Positions 7,030 to 15,129 of a stretch of 64,000 nucleotides of DNA are shown here, piece after piece. The notes under the pieces were generated by a model. The model was not told where the DNA came from, ran no database searches, and was given only the letters and a program-made list of their open reading frames with translations. Within the stretch, counting starts at the first letter, position 1; each line of letters begins with the position of its first letter. Location of the stretch: NCBI GenBank assembly GCA_963756455.1, contig CAVWNC010000004.1:1302001-1366000 (forward strand). Direction: 5' to 3'. The position numbers and the translations under genes were made by a program. This DNA comes from DASQPA01 sp963756455. GTDB lineage: Bacteria > Acidobacteriota > Thermoanaerobaculia > Multivoradales > UBA5704.

Positions 7030-9696
7030 ATGACAGGACCCTCGCAGACGATCGGTCCCTATACGCTGGAGAGACAGCTCGGCGCCGGCGGCATGGGGGA
7101 GGTCTACCAGGCGTACGACCAGCGCCTGGATCGCCGGGTCGCGGTCAAGGTCATCCGTGCCGGGCAGACGGGGAACGAGACGGCGCGCGAGCGTTTCCGC
7201 CGCGAAGCCCGCGCCGCGGCGGGCCTCCAGCACTCCGCGATCGTCCAGATCCACGACATCGTCGAGAGCGACTCCGGCGACGCGATCGTCATGGAGCTCA
7301 TCCTCGGCGCCTCCCTGGCGCACCGGCTCGCCGACAGCGGCCCCTTCTGCGTCGCCGAGGCGGTGCGGATCGGTCGTGAGATCGCCGAAGGCCTGGCCGT
7401 GGCGCACGAGCGTGGCATCGTGCATCGCGACCTGAAGCCCGAAAACGTCATGCTCACCGAGTCGGGCCACGCCAAGATCCTCGACTTCGGCCTCGCCAAG
7501 CAACTGGAGGGCGAGGTCTCCCTCACCCTGGATCAGAAGGTCGTCGGGACCTTCCGCTCGATGTCCCCCGAGCAGGCGAGATGCCTGCCCGTCGACGCCC
7601 GCTCCGACCTCTTCGCCCTCGGCATTCTCCTCTACGAGATGCTCGCCGGGAGATCTCCCTTCGAGGGGAGCTCGGCCTTCGAGACGCTGACCCGGATCTG
7701 CACCCACCGGCAGACGCCCCTCCGGGAGCTCGACCCGGCGATTCCGGCTCCGCTCTCCGCCCTCGTCGATCGGCTGCTCGAAAAGGAGCCCTCGCGCCGC
7801 CCCCAGACCGCCCGCGAGGTGGCGGCGGCGCTCGAACGCCTGGGGAGCGCGGCGGGGAGCCCCGCGGCCCGTATCGCCGATATCGCCGATATCGCCGGTA
7901 TTGCCGGCATCGCCAGCGAGACCGGAGGAGCCACGGCGACGACGCAGGCGGAATCGCAGCCGTGGACCGGCCGCTCCCTGCCCGCTCGCCAGCTGTCCTC
8001 GCAAGGCTACCTGGCCGCGCGGCCGGTCCTGCGCTGGACGGTCCTCCTCGGCCTGCTCGCCGTCCTCGCGACCCTCCTCTCCCAGCGGTCGGCGAGCGGC
8101 CCGACGCCGTTGCGGAGCGCGGGAACGCCGATCCGGGTCGCCTTGAAGCCGCCGGAGATCCGCGCCGGAGCGGGGACGGAGGAATCCGCCGAGCTCCTCG
8201 CCTCCAGCCTGGAGAGCTCGCTCCTGCGGTCCCTCCTCGGCTTTCAAGGGATCTCGCCCCTCCCTCCGAGCGAATCGAAAGATCTCTCGGGCTCGCCGGT
8301 GGTGCTGGCGCGCGCGCTCGCCGCGGACGAGGTTCTCACCTCGCGCCTGGACTGCGTTCGGGAGCGCTGCCAGGTCGCCCTGGAGCGGGTGCGCGGCAGC
8401 GATGGCCGGATTCTCTGGAGCAGCCGCGGCTTCAGCGTCGATCCCGAGCGGCCCTATCTGGTGGAAGAGGCGGTGGCGGGATATTTAGCCGACGCCTACC
8501 GGGGATTCCCGCGGCAGGCCGGGGCGGTCCGCCTTTCGGTCCGCCCCGAGGACTACACGAAATACCTCCGCCTGCAAAAGACCTTCGAGGCCAAGCGCAC
8601 CGGAGAGAGCCTGTCGCCCGACGACCTCCTCGCCGAGTTGCAGGCGCTCCGCGCCAGCTCGCCGCAATTCATCGACGCCTACGTCTTCGAGTCCGAGGTG
8701 CGACAGCAGCGCTACAAAAGCCGCCAGGAGCCGGCCGATCTCGACCGTGCCGAAGAGCTTCTGGAGCGCGCGAGACAGCTCGCCCCCGCCGATCCCCGCC
8801 CCCTCGCCGGCCAATTCGGAGTCGCCCTTCTCCGCGGGCAATGGGATCGCGCCGAGGAGGCGCTCGTCGCTCTCGAACGGCTCCAGCCGGGCGACCCGGG
8901 CCTCCTCGTCAACCGCGCCCGGCTGCTCGAAAAGCGGGGGGAGAGCGAAAAGGCGCTGGACCTGATACGCGACGCGGTCCGCCGCTTCCCCTCCTGGCGG
9001 AACCTGCTGCGGGCCGCTCGGATGGAATCCGCCCAGGGCCATTTCGCGGCGGCCCGGACCGATGTCTTAACGCTCCTCAAGAACGATCCGGAGAGCTACG
9101 ACGGCTTGACGCTCCTCGCCGAGATCGAGCTCCTCCACGGCGATCTCCACCGCGCCGCCGACCTCTACTCCCACCTCGTCGGGCGCTACCCGCGGCCCGT
9201 CGAGCGCTCGAACCTGGGGATCGCCGAGATGTACTTGGGCGATTATCCCAGGGCGGAAGCGAGCTTCCGCCAGGTGCTTTTAGCGGAGCCCAAAAACGCC
9301 TTCACCCTCTTGAACCTGGCCGATACGGTGAGCCTCCTGGGGAGGCCCGCGGAGGCGGCGCCGATCTATCGCCAGGTCGTCCAGGAGACGAGCCTCGCGG
9401 CCACCGACTGGCAGGTGCTCTCCGCCCGCGCCCAGGCTCTCGCGCACTTGAAAGACAGCTCGGGCGCGGTCGAGGCGGTCCAGAAGATGCTCCGCATCGG
9501 CCCCGAAGGAGCGCAGGTCGCCTGTGACGCGAGCCTCGTCTACGTCCTCCTGGGCGATCGCAACGCGGCCCTCTACAACGCCCGGCGCGCCCTGACGCAG
9601 GGGATCGAGCCCAGGATGTTCGTCCTCCCCTGGTTCGACCCCCTGCGCCAGGATCCAGCCTTCGCCGCCGGGCTCGCCTCGCACTCCCCTTCCTAG
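7030..9696 (+). CDS. Ser/Thr protein kinase with transmembrane segment and TPR tail
   Basis: Residues about 10-275 are a complete Hanks-type kinase: glycine loop LGAGGMGEVY, catalytic Lys in VAVKVI, HRDLKPENV, DFG in KILDFGLAK, and the P+1 region GTFRSMSPEQA. A low-complexity linker made of IAD/IAG triplets follows, then one transmembrane helix (TVLLGLLAVLATLL) near residue 345. An extracytoplasmic region of about 170 residues and a long array of TPRs follow to the C-terminus (for example RAEASFRQVLLAEPKNAFTL). A TTG at 7021 in frame is an alternative start; neither has a strong ribosome site. It probably acts as a membrane signalling kinase, and the activator relic upstream suggests a broken phosphorylation-to-transcription module. 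Confidence 0.9.
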   Translation: MTGPSQTIGPYTLERQLGAGGMGEVYQAYDQRLDRRVAVKVIRAGQTGNETARERFRREARAAAGLQHSAIVQIHDIVESDSGDAIVMELILGASLAHRLADSGPFCVAEAVRIGREIAEGLAVAHERGIVHRDLKPENVMLTESGHAKILDFGLAKQLEGEVSLTLDQKVVGTFRSMSPEQARCLPVDARSDLFALGILLYEMLAGRSPFEGSSAFETLTRICTHRQTPLRELDPAIPAPLSALVDRLLEKEPSRRPQTAREVAAALERLGSAAGSPAARIADIADIAGIAGIASETGGATATTQAESQPWTGRSLPARQLSSQGYLAARPVLRWTVLLGLLAVLATLLSQRSASGPTPLRSAGTPIRVALKPPEIRAGAGTEESAELLASSLESSLLRSLLGFQGISPLPPSESKDLSGSPVVLARALAADEVLTSRLDCVRERCQVALERVRGSDGRILWSSRGFSVDPERPYLVEEAVAGYLADAYRGFPRQAGAVRLSVRPEDYTKYLRLQKTFEAKRTGESLSPDDLLAELQALRASSPQFIDAYVFESEVRQQRYKSRQEPADLDRAEELLERARQLAPADPRPLAGQFGVALLRGQWDRAEEALVALERLQPGDPGLLVNRARLLEKRGESEKALDLIRDAVRRFPSWRNLLRAARMESAQGHFAAARTDVLTLLKNDPESYDGLTLLAEIELLHGDLHRAADLYSHLVGRYPRPVERSNLGIAEMYLGDYPRAEASFRQVLLAEPKNAFTLLNLADTVSLLGRPAEAAPIYRQVVQETSLAATDWQVLSARAQALAHLKDSSGAVEAVQKMLRIGPEGAQVACDASLVYVLLGDRNAALYNARRALTQGIEPRMFVLPWFDPLRQDPAFAAGLASHSPS
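7871..7915 (+). repeat. Five tandem 9-bp units in the kinase linker
   Basis: Five consecutive 9-mers of the form NTATCGCCG lie in frame: GTATCGCCG, ATATCGCCG twice, then GTATTGCCG and GCATCGCCA. They encode the IAD/IAG repeat of the linker between kinase domain and membrane segment. A related word, GCCGATATCGCCGG, recurs near 24860 at the end of another gene. Confidence 0.85.
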
Positions 9697-10526
9697 CTGC
9701 CGTCGCCGATCGTGGCGTTGATGAGGATGGGATCGGGGGAGAAGATCGTCACGTCTCCGTCGTCGCTCGAGCGAATGATCCCGAAACGAAAGCCGATCGC
9801 TTGTCCGTTGGCAGTGGCATCGACCGTAAATGCCAGCTGAGAGCCATCCTCGGAGACCGCGGGGAGAAGGGGTATCCAGCTCGGTTGCGTTCCGGTGCTG
9901 AAGGCCATGGAGGACGTGGTAGAGAACGTCGGGGTGTCGGGCACTGAGACGGCTTGGAGGTTCACCTGGAACGTAAAAGGAGTGATGATATTGATCAGGA
10001 CCAGCTGATTGGCCAGCTCGATCCCGGCTTGGGACCCCGAGATGTCATCACCGAAAAAAAGGAAGCTGCCATTCGCGCCCGAGTACTCGAGATTGAAATC
10101 CGCATCCGGACGCCGAGCGAGAAAGATGCTCCGCGACTGGATCGCCGTCAAGTCCCCGGAGTCGACGAAGAGCCAGAAAGCCCAGGGAGCGAGATAGTGC
10201 TGCGGCCGCGGGACGGTGAAAGAGATATTTTTTGAATCGATGGGATTCACCTGCGGCTTGTCTTTGCCCGGAGGAGGAAACGACCAGCTGACGCTGGGCG
10301 TGGAGAACTGAATGCCGTCGCCGAGCGTCACAAAGATCTCCACGGAGTCGTCGTCGATCCAGATGAAGTTTGGAACGGGAGACCCGGAAGGGTCGGAGGT
10401 ATTCCTGAACGTGAACTGCTTCGCAGGATCTGTCGCGTGCGGATCGAACTCCATGGTGAACGCCGGGTTTGCCCCAGGCGGCACGGTGAGCTGCACGGGG
10501 GCGATCGGCTGAACCTCAGCTACCAT
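9693..10526 (-). CDS. Hypothetical protein, beta-rich, 277 aa
   Basis: Start at 10526 (MVAEVQPIAPVQLTVPPG) is preceded by AAGGAG seven bases upstream. The product has no signal peptide and no recognisable catalytic motif. It is rich in Ser, Thr, Phe and Pro with alternating hydrophobic residues (PNFIWIDDDSVEIFVTLG, SWSFPPPGKDKP), which suggests beta-sandwich domains. The stop codon overlaps that of the convergent kinase gene. Codon use is more moderate in GC than the neighbours. It was not recognised as a known family; a structural or surface-associated role is a guess. Confidence 0.7.
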   Translation of the reverse strand: MVAEVQPIAPVQLTVPPGANPAFTMEFDPHATDPAKQFTFRNTSDPSGSPVPNFIWIDDDSVEIFVTLGDGIQFSTPSVSWSFPPPGKDKPQVNPIDSKNISFTVPRPQHYLAPWAFWLFVDSGDLTAIQSRSIFLARRPDADFNLEYSGANGSFLFFGDDISGSQAGIELANQLVLINIITPFTFQVNLQAVSVPDTPTFSTTSSMAFSTGTQPSWIPLLPAVSEDGSQLAFTVDATANGQAIGFRFGIIRSSDDGDVTIFSPDPILINATIGDGS

Positions 10527-10670
10527 AAACTCTCCTTTCGAGTCTTCTCATGACTCAGTGGAACTTCTGATTTGCGGAACAGGAATGGCCCTGTGCAAAG
10601 GCATTGCCAGGGTTGCCACGGCCCTTCCCCGGCGCGAGGTCCGCTCGGTAGAGAGTCGAGAGATGGAACC

Positions 10671-10688
10671 CGACGTCGGCCGACGTCG
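10671..10688. other. Perfect 18-bp palindrome downstream of the GS-like gene
   Basis: CGACGTCGGCCGACGTCG is self-complementary and begins 10 bases beyond the stop of the glutamine-synthetase-like gene. It could form a stem at the transcript end, but there is no clear U-run after it, so it may be a protein-binding site or an inefficient terminator. Confidence 0.4.
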
Positions 10689-10697
10689 AAACCTTTT

Positions 10698-12062
10698 TTA
10701 GACCCGCTCGAAGTTCCGCTTCAAATCGAGCTCGGTCACCCGCTGGTCGTAGACCGCCTGCTCGTGCCGGGCGGTGTTCAGGTAGTGATCGACGACGAGA
10801 TCGCCCAAAGTCGCCCGTGCTTCCCGCGAGCCGTCGAGGAGTCGGATCGCCTCGTAGAGGGTCTTCGGCACCTGGCGGACGCTCGGGTCCTCGTAGGCGT
10901 TTCCCGTATAGAGCCCCTCGAAAGGGAGCTCGTTTTCGATCCCGTGGAGACCGGCGGCGATGGTGGCGGCGAAGGCGAGGTAGGGGTTGGCGTCGGCCCC
11001 CGGGCAGCGGTTCTCGACCCGGATGGCGCGCGGCGCTGCCCCGAGGACGCGCAGGCCGCAGGTGCGGTTGTCGACCCCCGCGACGAGGCGGGTGGGAGCG
11101 AAGGTTCCGGACTGATAGCGCCGGTAGCTGTTGACGTAGGGAGCGTAGAAAAGCGAGAGCGCCGGACCGAGGGCGAGCTGGCCCGCCACCCACTGCTCCA
11201 GCTTCTTCGACATGTGGGCCGGACCCGCTTCGTCGAAGCCCAAGGGCTCGCCGGTCTCCAGGTCCCAGAGCGAGGCGTGGATGTGGCACGAGCTCCCCGC
11301 CAGGTCCGTCCGCCACTTGGCCATGAAGGTCACCGACTTGCCCTGGAGCGCCGCGACCTCCTTGACGCCATGCTTGAAAACCGAGTGCCGGTCGGCCATC
11401 TCGACCGGCGCGGCGTGCCCGAGGTTCAGCTCCTCCTGCCCCGGTCCCCACTCCCCCTTCGAGTTTTCGACCTCCAGGCCCATGGCGTCCAGGTGGCGGC
11501 GGAGCGCCTGGAGGAGCCCTTCCTCCTTGCCGGTCTGGAGGAGGTGGTAGTCCTCGATGTAGCGGCCGACCGGCTGGAGCCCCCGGTAGCCCTTATCCCA
11601 GGCCTCCTCGTAGGTGTCGTCGAAGACGTAGAACTCGAGCTCCGAGGCGAAGCGGAAGCCGATCCCCAAAGCCGCCGCGCGCTCCACCTGGGCCTTCAGA
11701 ATCTGGCGGGGAGCGATCGCGAGCGGATGGCCGTCATGCCCGACGACGTCGCCCAGGACGAGGGCGGTCTTGTCGAGCCAGGGAACGGCGACCAGGGTCG
11801 CCAAGTCGGGCTGGACGACGAAGTCGCCGTAGCCTCGTCCCCAGGAGAAGGAGGCGTAGCCCGAAAGCGGCTCGTTCTCGATGTCGCAGCCTAGAAGATA
11901 GTCGCAGCCCTCCCAGCCGTTCATCGCCTGGGTCAGGAAGGTGCGGGCGGTGTAGCGCTTGCCGGCGAGCCGCCCCTGCTGATCGGGGAAGGCGGCGAGG
12001 ATGGTGTCGATCGTCCCCTCGTCGACCTTGCGCTTCAGGATATCGAGCGGAATGGTGTTCAT
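10698..12062 (-). CDS. Glutamine synthetase family protein (gamma-glutamylpolyamine synthetase-like), 454 aa
   Basis: The protein has the GS catalytic fold: FASELEFYVFD supplies metal-ligand glutamates, GPGQEELNLGHAAPVEMAD the ATP and metal site, GSSCHIHASLWD the H/S-rich strand, and NSYRRYQSGTFAPT plus RVENRCPGADANPYLAFAAT the substrate and nucleotide residues. Length and sequence fit the PuuA/GlnA-like group that ligates glutamate to amines rather than ammonia, rather than the assimilatory enzyme; for example it lacks the usual adenylylation Tyr region. GGAGG precedes the ATG. The aldehyde dehydrogenase lies immediately upstream in the same direction, 21 bases apart, so both are probably co-transcribed for polyamine or related amine catabolism. 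The exact substrate is inferred. Confidence 0.85.
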   Translation of the reverse strand: MNTIPLDILKRKVDEGTIDTILAAFPDQQGRLAGKRYTARTFLTQAMNGWEGCDYLLGCDIENEPLSGYASFSWGRGYGDFVVQPDLATLVAVPWLDKTALVLGDVVGHDGHPLAIAPRQILKAQVERAAALGIGFRFASELEFYVFDDTYEEAWDKGYRGLQPVGRYIEDYHLLQTGKEEGLLQALRRHLDAMGLEVENSKGEWGPGQEELNLGHAAPVEMADRHSVFKHGVKEVAALQGKSVTFMAKWRTDLAGSSCHIHASLWDLETGEPLGFDEAGPAHMSKKLEQWVAGQLALGPALSLFYAPYVNSYRRYQSGTFAPTRLVAGVDNRTCGLRVLGAAPRAIRVENRCPGADANPYLAFAATIAAGLHGIENELPFEGLYTGNAYEDPSVRQVPKTLYEAIRLLDGSREARATLGDLVVDHYLNTARHEQAVYDQRVTELDLKRNFERV

Positions 12063-12083
12063 GGCCGTCCTCCTCTCCCCTGT

Positions 12084-13508
12084 TCAGCGCGTCTCAAAAT
12101 AAAGGTTTCGAATCTCGGTATAGCCCTCCAGGGCGTGCATGCCGAGCTCCCGCCCCAGGCCCGACTGCTTGAAGCCGCCGAACGGCGCCTGCAGGTGGAC
12201 GGAGGAGGAGGAGTTGACCGAGAGCACCCCGGTGCGGATCGCCCGCGCCACCCGGAGGCCGCGTTTCAGATCGTTCGTCCACAGAGATCCCGAGAGACCG
12301 TAGAGGGTGCCGTTGGCGAGGGCGATCGCCTCCTCTTCGGTATCGAAGGGGAGGACGACGACGAGCGGACCGAAGACCTCCTCCTCGACGACGCTCATCC
12401 CGGGCCGGCCGTCGGCGAGGATCGCCGGGGTGAGAAAGAAGCCCGGGCGGTCGAGGCGCTCGCCGCCGCAGACGAAACGCGCTCCCTCCGCGCGGCCGGC
12501 GGCGAGGTACTTTTCGGTGCGCTCGCGCTGGGCGGCGGAGACGAGCGGTCCCATCTCGGTTGCCGGGTCTTTGGGCTCGCCGATCTTCCGCGCCCGGGCG
12601 GCCTCGGCCATCGCCTCCAGGAACCGCGGATAGATCGCGCGCTCGACGATCACCCGGGTGCGGGCGCAGCAGTCCTGCCCGGAGTTGGAGAACGCCGAGG
12701 CGACCGCCTCCCGGGCCACGGCCTCCACCTCGCCGGCGCCAATATCCGCGAAGATGACGTTGGGCGACTTGCCCCCCAGCTCCAGCGACACCCGCTGGAT
12801 CGTCTGGGCGGCGCGGACGAGGATCTCCCGGCCGGTCGCCGTCTCCCCCGTAAAGCCGATCTTCGCCACGTCGGGATGGCCGGCGAGGAGCGCGCCCACT
12901 TCCGCGCCCGGTCCGGGAATGACGTTCAAAACCCCGGGAGGAACTCCCGCCTCCAGAGCCAGCTCGCCCAGGCGGAGGGCGGAGAGCGGGGTGAGGCTCG
13001 CGGGCTTCAAGACCGCCGTGTTGCCGGCGGCGAGCGCCGGGGCCACCTTCCAGGTGGCGATCATCAGGGGGAAGTTCCAGGGGACGATGAGCCCCACGAC
13101 CCCGAGCGGCTCCCGGAGGGTGAAGTCGAGCCCGGGTTTCCCCACGCCGATCGTCTCGCCGAAGAACTTGTCGGCGGCGCCGGCATAGTAGCGGAGGGTG
13201 TCCGCCGCGTGATTCGCCTCCCAGAGGGCGTCGCCGATGGGCTTGCCGACATTCTGAACGTCGATCGCCGCCAGCTCCTCGGCATGAGCGCGCACGAGAT
13301 CGGCGAAGCGAAAGAGGATCTCCCCCCGCGCCGGAGCCGGCAGCGCCGACCACCCCGGAAACGCCGCCTTCGCCGCCGCAATCGCCGCCTCCACCTCCTC
13401 CGGCCCCGCCGCCGAGACCTCGGCGAACGGCTCCCCCCGGCTGGGGTCGATCAGCTGGAAGGTCTTGGGGCCCGTGGGGCGGCAGTCGGCGATGAGGAGC
13501 GGGTGCAT
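12084..13508 (-). CDS. NAD(P)-dependent aldehyde dehydrogenase, 474 aa
   Basis: Start at 13508 (MHPLLIADCRPTG) follows AAGGGAG; the longer open frame to 13622 is unsupported. The sequence contains the ALDH cofactor strand VPWNFPLMIATWKVAPALAA, the general-base Glu in VSLELGGKSPNVIF, and the nucleophile Cys in NSGQDCCARTRV, followed by EEVFGPLVVVLPFD and the C-terminal FGGFKQSGLGRELG. Length is normal for the superfamily. Upstream of and co-directional with a GS-like gene, it fits oxidation of gamma-glutamyl-aminoaldehydes (PuuC-like) or a related omega-amino aldehyde. Betaine-aldehyde dehydrogenase-like activity is the main alternative. Confidence 0.9.
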   Translation of the reverse strand: MHPLLIADCRPTGPKTFQLIDPSRGEPFAEVSAAGPEEVEAAIAAAKAAFPGWSALPAPARGEILFRFADLVRAHAEELAAIDVQNVGKPIGDALWEANHAADTLRYYAGAADKFFGETIGVGKPGLDFTLREPLGVVGLIVPWNFPLMIATWKVAPALAAGNTAVLKPASLTPLSALRLGELALEAGVPPGVLNVIPGPGAEVGALLAGHPDVAKIGFTGETATGREILVRAAQTIQRVSLELGGKSPNVIFADIGAGEVEAVAREAVASAFSNSGQDCCARTRVIVERAIYPRFLEAMAEAARARKIGEPKDPATEMGPLVSAAQRERTEKYLAAGRAEGARFVCGGERLDRPGFFLTPAILADGRPGMSVVEEEVFGPLVVVLPFDTEEEAIALANGTLYGLSGSLWTNDLKRGLRVARAIRTGVLSVNSSSSVHLQAPFGGFKQSGLGRELGMHALEGYTEIRNLYFETR

Positions 13509-13657
13509 GCGGTCTCCCTTGGAGAAGAGGAGAAAGGATACCGCATACGAGAACCGTGCCGGTCTCCCTCCAGGCGCCAGTCCGCCACCTCGCCGGCGGT
13601 TGTTCCCCCCGGCACCCGTCAACCGCTGTACCAGCAGACGGGGAGCCCTGGGTAGGC

Positions 13658-13663
13658 TATAAT
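13658..13663 (+). promoter_or_regulatory. Consensus -10 element of the PIN toxin-antitoxin unit
   Basis: A perfect TATAAT lies 18 bases before the first in-frame ATG of the antitoxin at 13682. No good -35 hexamer is visible at the expected distance. The predicted leader would be about 12 bases and contains GCAGGGAAG, a weak ribosome site. Confidence 0.5.
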
Positions 13664-13681
13664 CTGCCCGAAGCAGGGAAG

Positions 13682-14044
13682 ATGATGATGACCTATCGCG
13701 GAAAAGTCAGGTATGGCACGGTCGTTCTCGACCCCGGAGTCGAGCTCCCAGACGGCGCCGTGGTGCGGATCGAGTTAGAACTGACGAACGAACCGAGGAC
13801 ATCGCCTGCCAGCGACCCACTCTCCAGGATGGCTGACCTTGCCATCGAGACCGGTATTCCAGACCTCGCGACCAACGTGGATCATTACTTGTACGGCCCA
13901 TCCCAAGGCCGCCAATGGCGGCTGAGCCCGTTTTTCTCGACACGGGCGGCTGGCTTGCGCTGCTCAACGCCTCCGACTCCCTTCACACAATCGCCTCTTC
14001 TGCTTGGGCTGAATTGCTCGAGCGAGGCTGCAGAATCGTACTGA
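13682..14044 (+). CDS. Antitoxin of a PIN toxin, apparently frameshifted near its end
   Basis: Starting at three consecutive ATGs (13682, 13685, 13688), the first 70 residues (MTYRGKVRYGTVVLDPGVEL, PDGAVVRIELEL) are typical of short antitoxins paired with PIN toxins. After DHYLYG the frame runs on for 45 residues of unrelated sequence that overlaps the toxin gene by 130 bases. Removing one C from the CCC at about 13897-13899 restores YGHPKAANGG followed by a stop at 13923-13925, overlapping the toxin ATG by a few bases, which is the usual arrangement. So there is a one-base insertion, either a mutation or an assembly error. If real, the antitoxin would carry an altered tail. Confidence 0.7.
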   Translation: MMMTYRGKVRYGTVVLDPGVELPDGAVVRIELELTNEPRTSPASDPLSRMADLAIETGIPDLATNVDHYLYGPSQGRQWRLSPFFSTRAAGLRCSTPPTPFTQSPLLLGLNCSSEAAESY

Positions 14045-14340
14045 CCGAGTGGATCGTGGCCGAGACCGGAAACGGTCTCGCCAGGAGTAGTGCTCGAGGC
14101 CGCTTCGCTGCCGCGGTAGCACTCATCGGGTCCAGTCCTCGGGCGGATCTCCTCACTGTCTCCTCGGAGTTGTTCGACCGCGCCCTCGAGCTCTATGCAC
14201 GACGAGCCGATAAGACCTGGGGCCTGGTCGATTGCGCAAGCTTCCTCGTAATAGAGGATCAGGGGATCGCTCTGGCGTTCACCAACGATCGGCACTTCGA
14301 GCAAGCCGGCTTCAAAAACCTGCTACCCCTTTCCCCGTAG
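13915..14340 (+). CDS. PIN-domain ribonuclease toxin (VapC-like), 141 aa
   Basis: The protein has the PIN acidic residues in order: Asp in VFLDTGGWLALL, Glu in EWIVAETGNGLA, Asp in TWGLVDCASF and Asp in AFTNDRHFEQAGF. These PIN proteins cleave RNA, commonly tRNA or rRNA, and are held in check by the antitoxin encoded just upstream. The ATG at 13915 lies within the antitoxin frame, in line with translational coupling. The toxin is full length and intact while its antitoxin appears frameshifted. Confidence 0.85.
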   Translation: MAAEPVFLDTGGWLALLNASDSLHTIASSAWAELLERGCRIVLTEWIVAETGNGLARSSARGRFAAAVALIGSSPRADLLTVSSELFDRALELYARRADKTWGLVDCASFLVIEDQGIALAFTNDRHFEQAGFKNLLPLSP

Positions 14341-14368
14341 TGGAACTGCGCCAGATCCACCCCGCAAC

Positions 14369-14749
14369 TTAAAGCGCGCTGATCACGACGTAGTATCCGT
14401 CCGGATCTCGAACCGAGAACTCCTCCGTTCGGGTATTCGGATTGCGATGGGGCTCCTCTTGGAACCGAGGGACGAGCTCGCGAGCCCTTTGCAAGGCCAG
14501 GTCGAAATCGTCGACGCGAAAGAACAAGAGGAGGCCGTTGCCGGGTGTCGCGAGATCCGGACTCGTCAAGGGGGGATGCTCGTGAGCGCCCCATTGGTGC
14601 AGGCAGAGCAGGACCGTTCCATCCGAATCGAGGATCTGGCCAAAGTCCACATGAGCCGGCATCGTCTCCGGCTGGCCGAAGAGGGCCTGGTACCACTTGC
14701 AGCTCGCCGTAACGTCCTTCACCCCGATGATCGTCCAGATGCGTTTCAT
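14369..14749 (-). CDS. VOC (glyoxalase/bleomycin-resistance fold) protein, 126 aa
   Basis: One VOC module pair is visible: RIWTIIGVKDVTASCKWYQA at the start with WYQALFG, and FFRVDDFDLALQRARELV plus FSVRDPDGYYVVIS at the end. The DPDGYY motif and the final Glu/Ser position correspond to the metal-ligand region of the fold. Such small proteins include dioxygenases, isomerases and resistance-binding proteins, and substrate cannot be told from sequence. It lies 3 bases after the HTH gene stop, so the two probably share a transcript. A second, different VOC gene lies at 16085. Confidence 0.85.
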   Translation of the reverse strand: MKRIWTIIGVKDVTASCKWYQALFGQPETMPAHVDFGQILDSDGTVLLCLHQWGAHEHPPLTSPDLATPGNGLLLFFRVDDFDLALQRARELVPRFQEEPHRNPNTRTEEFSVRDPDGYYVVISAL

Positions 14750-14752
14750 GCC

Positions 14753-15091
14753 CTAGGCCGCGTTCACGGTGACTGTGTAGTGGAGTCCGACGCGGCGCAG
14801 GGCATCCTGTAGCGCGAGGCGCACAAATTGCGATTCCGCATAGCCCAGGCGCGCCGCCCAATTCGCCGCACGCTCAGGACTGACGACCTTCCGACCGTTC
14901 TCGATGTGCGACAGATGCTGCTTCGAGATTCCGAGCGTGTCGGCGAGCTCAGCCTGCGTCAGGGCCTCTCCCTCCCGGATGGACCGGAGGAGCTTGGCGA
15001 GGGTGAGCGGGCCACCACTCAGGTTCTCGAGGAAGGCCATTGCCTCCGACCGGCCGCGCTGACGGCGCGGGTGCCCTTTTTCAGTAGACAT
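14753..15091 (-). CDS. XRE-family helix-turn-helix protein, 112 aa
   Basis: A compact HTH occupies residues about 30-85: LTQAELADTLGISKQHLSHI followed by ENGRKVVSPERAANWAARLG. There is no other domain. The size fits an antitoxin-type or cassette-borne repressor, but no HigB/RelE-like toxin lies beside it: upstream is the GNAT gene and downstream the VOC gene. It may regulate the adjoining VOC gene. The start at 15091 is the only reasonable one with the short Arg-rich leader; the Met at residue 18 is an alternative. Confidence 0.8.
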   Translation of the reverse strand: MSTEKGHPRRQRGRSEAMAFLENLSGGPLTLAKLLRSIREGEALTQAELADTLGISKQHLSHIENGRKVVSPERAANWAARLGYAESQFVRLALQDALRRVGLHYTVTVNAA

Positions 15092-15129
15092 GGGGTGTCA
15101 CCTCTTCAACCGACACAAGCCCGCACCTT

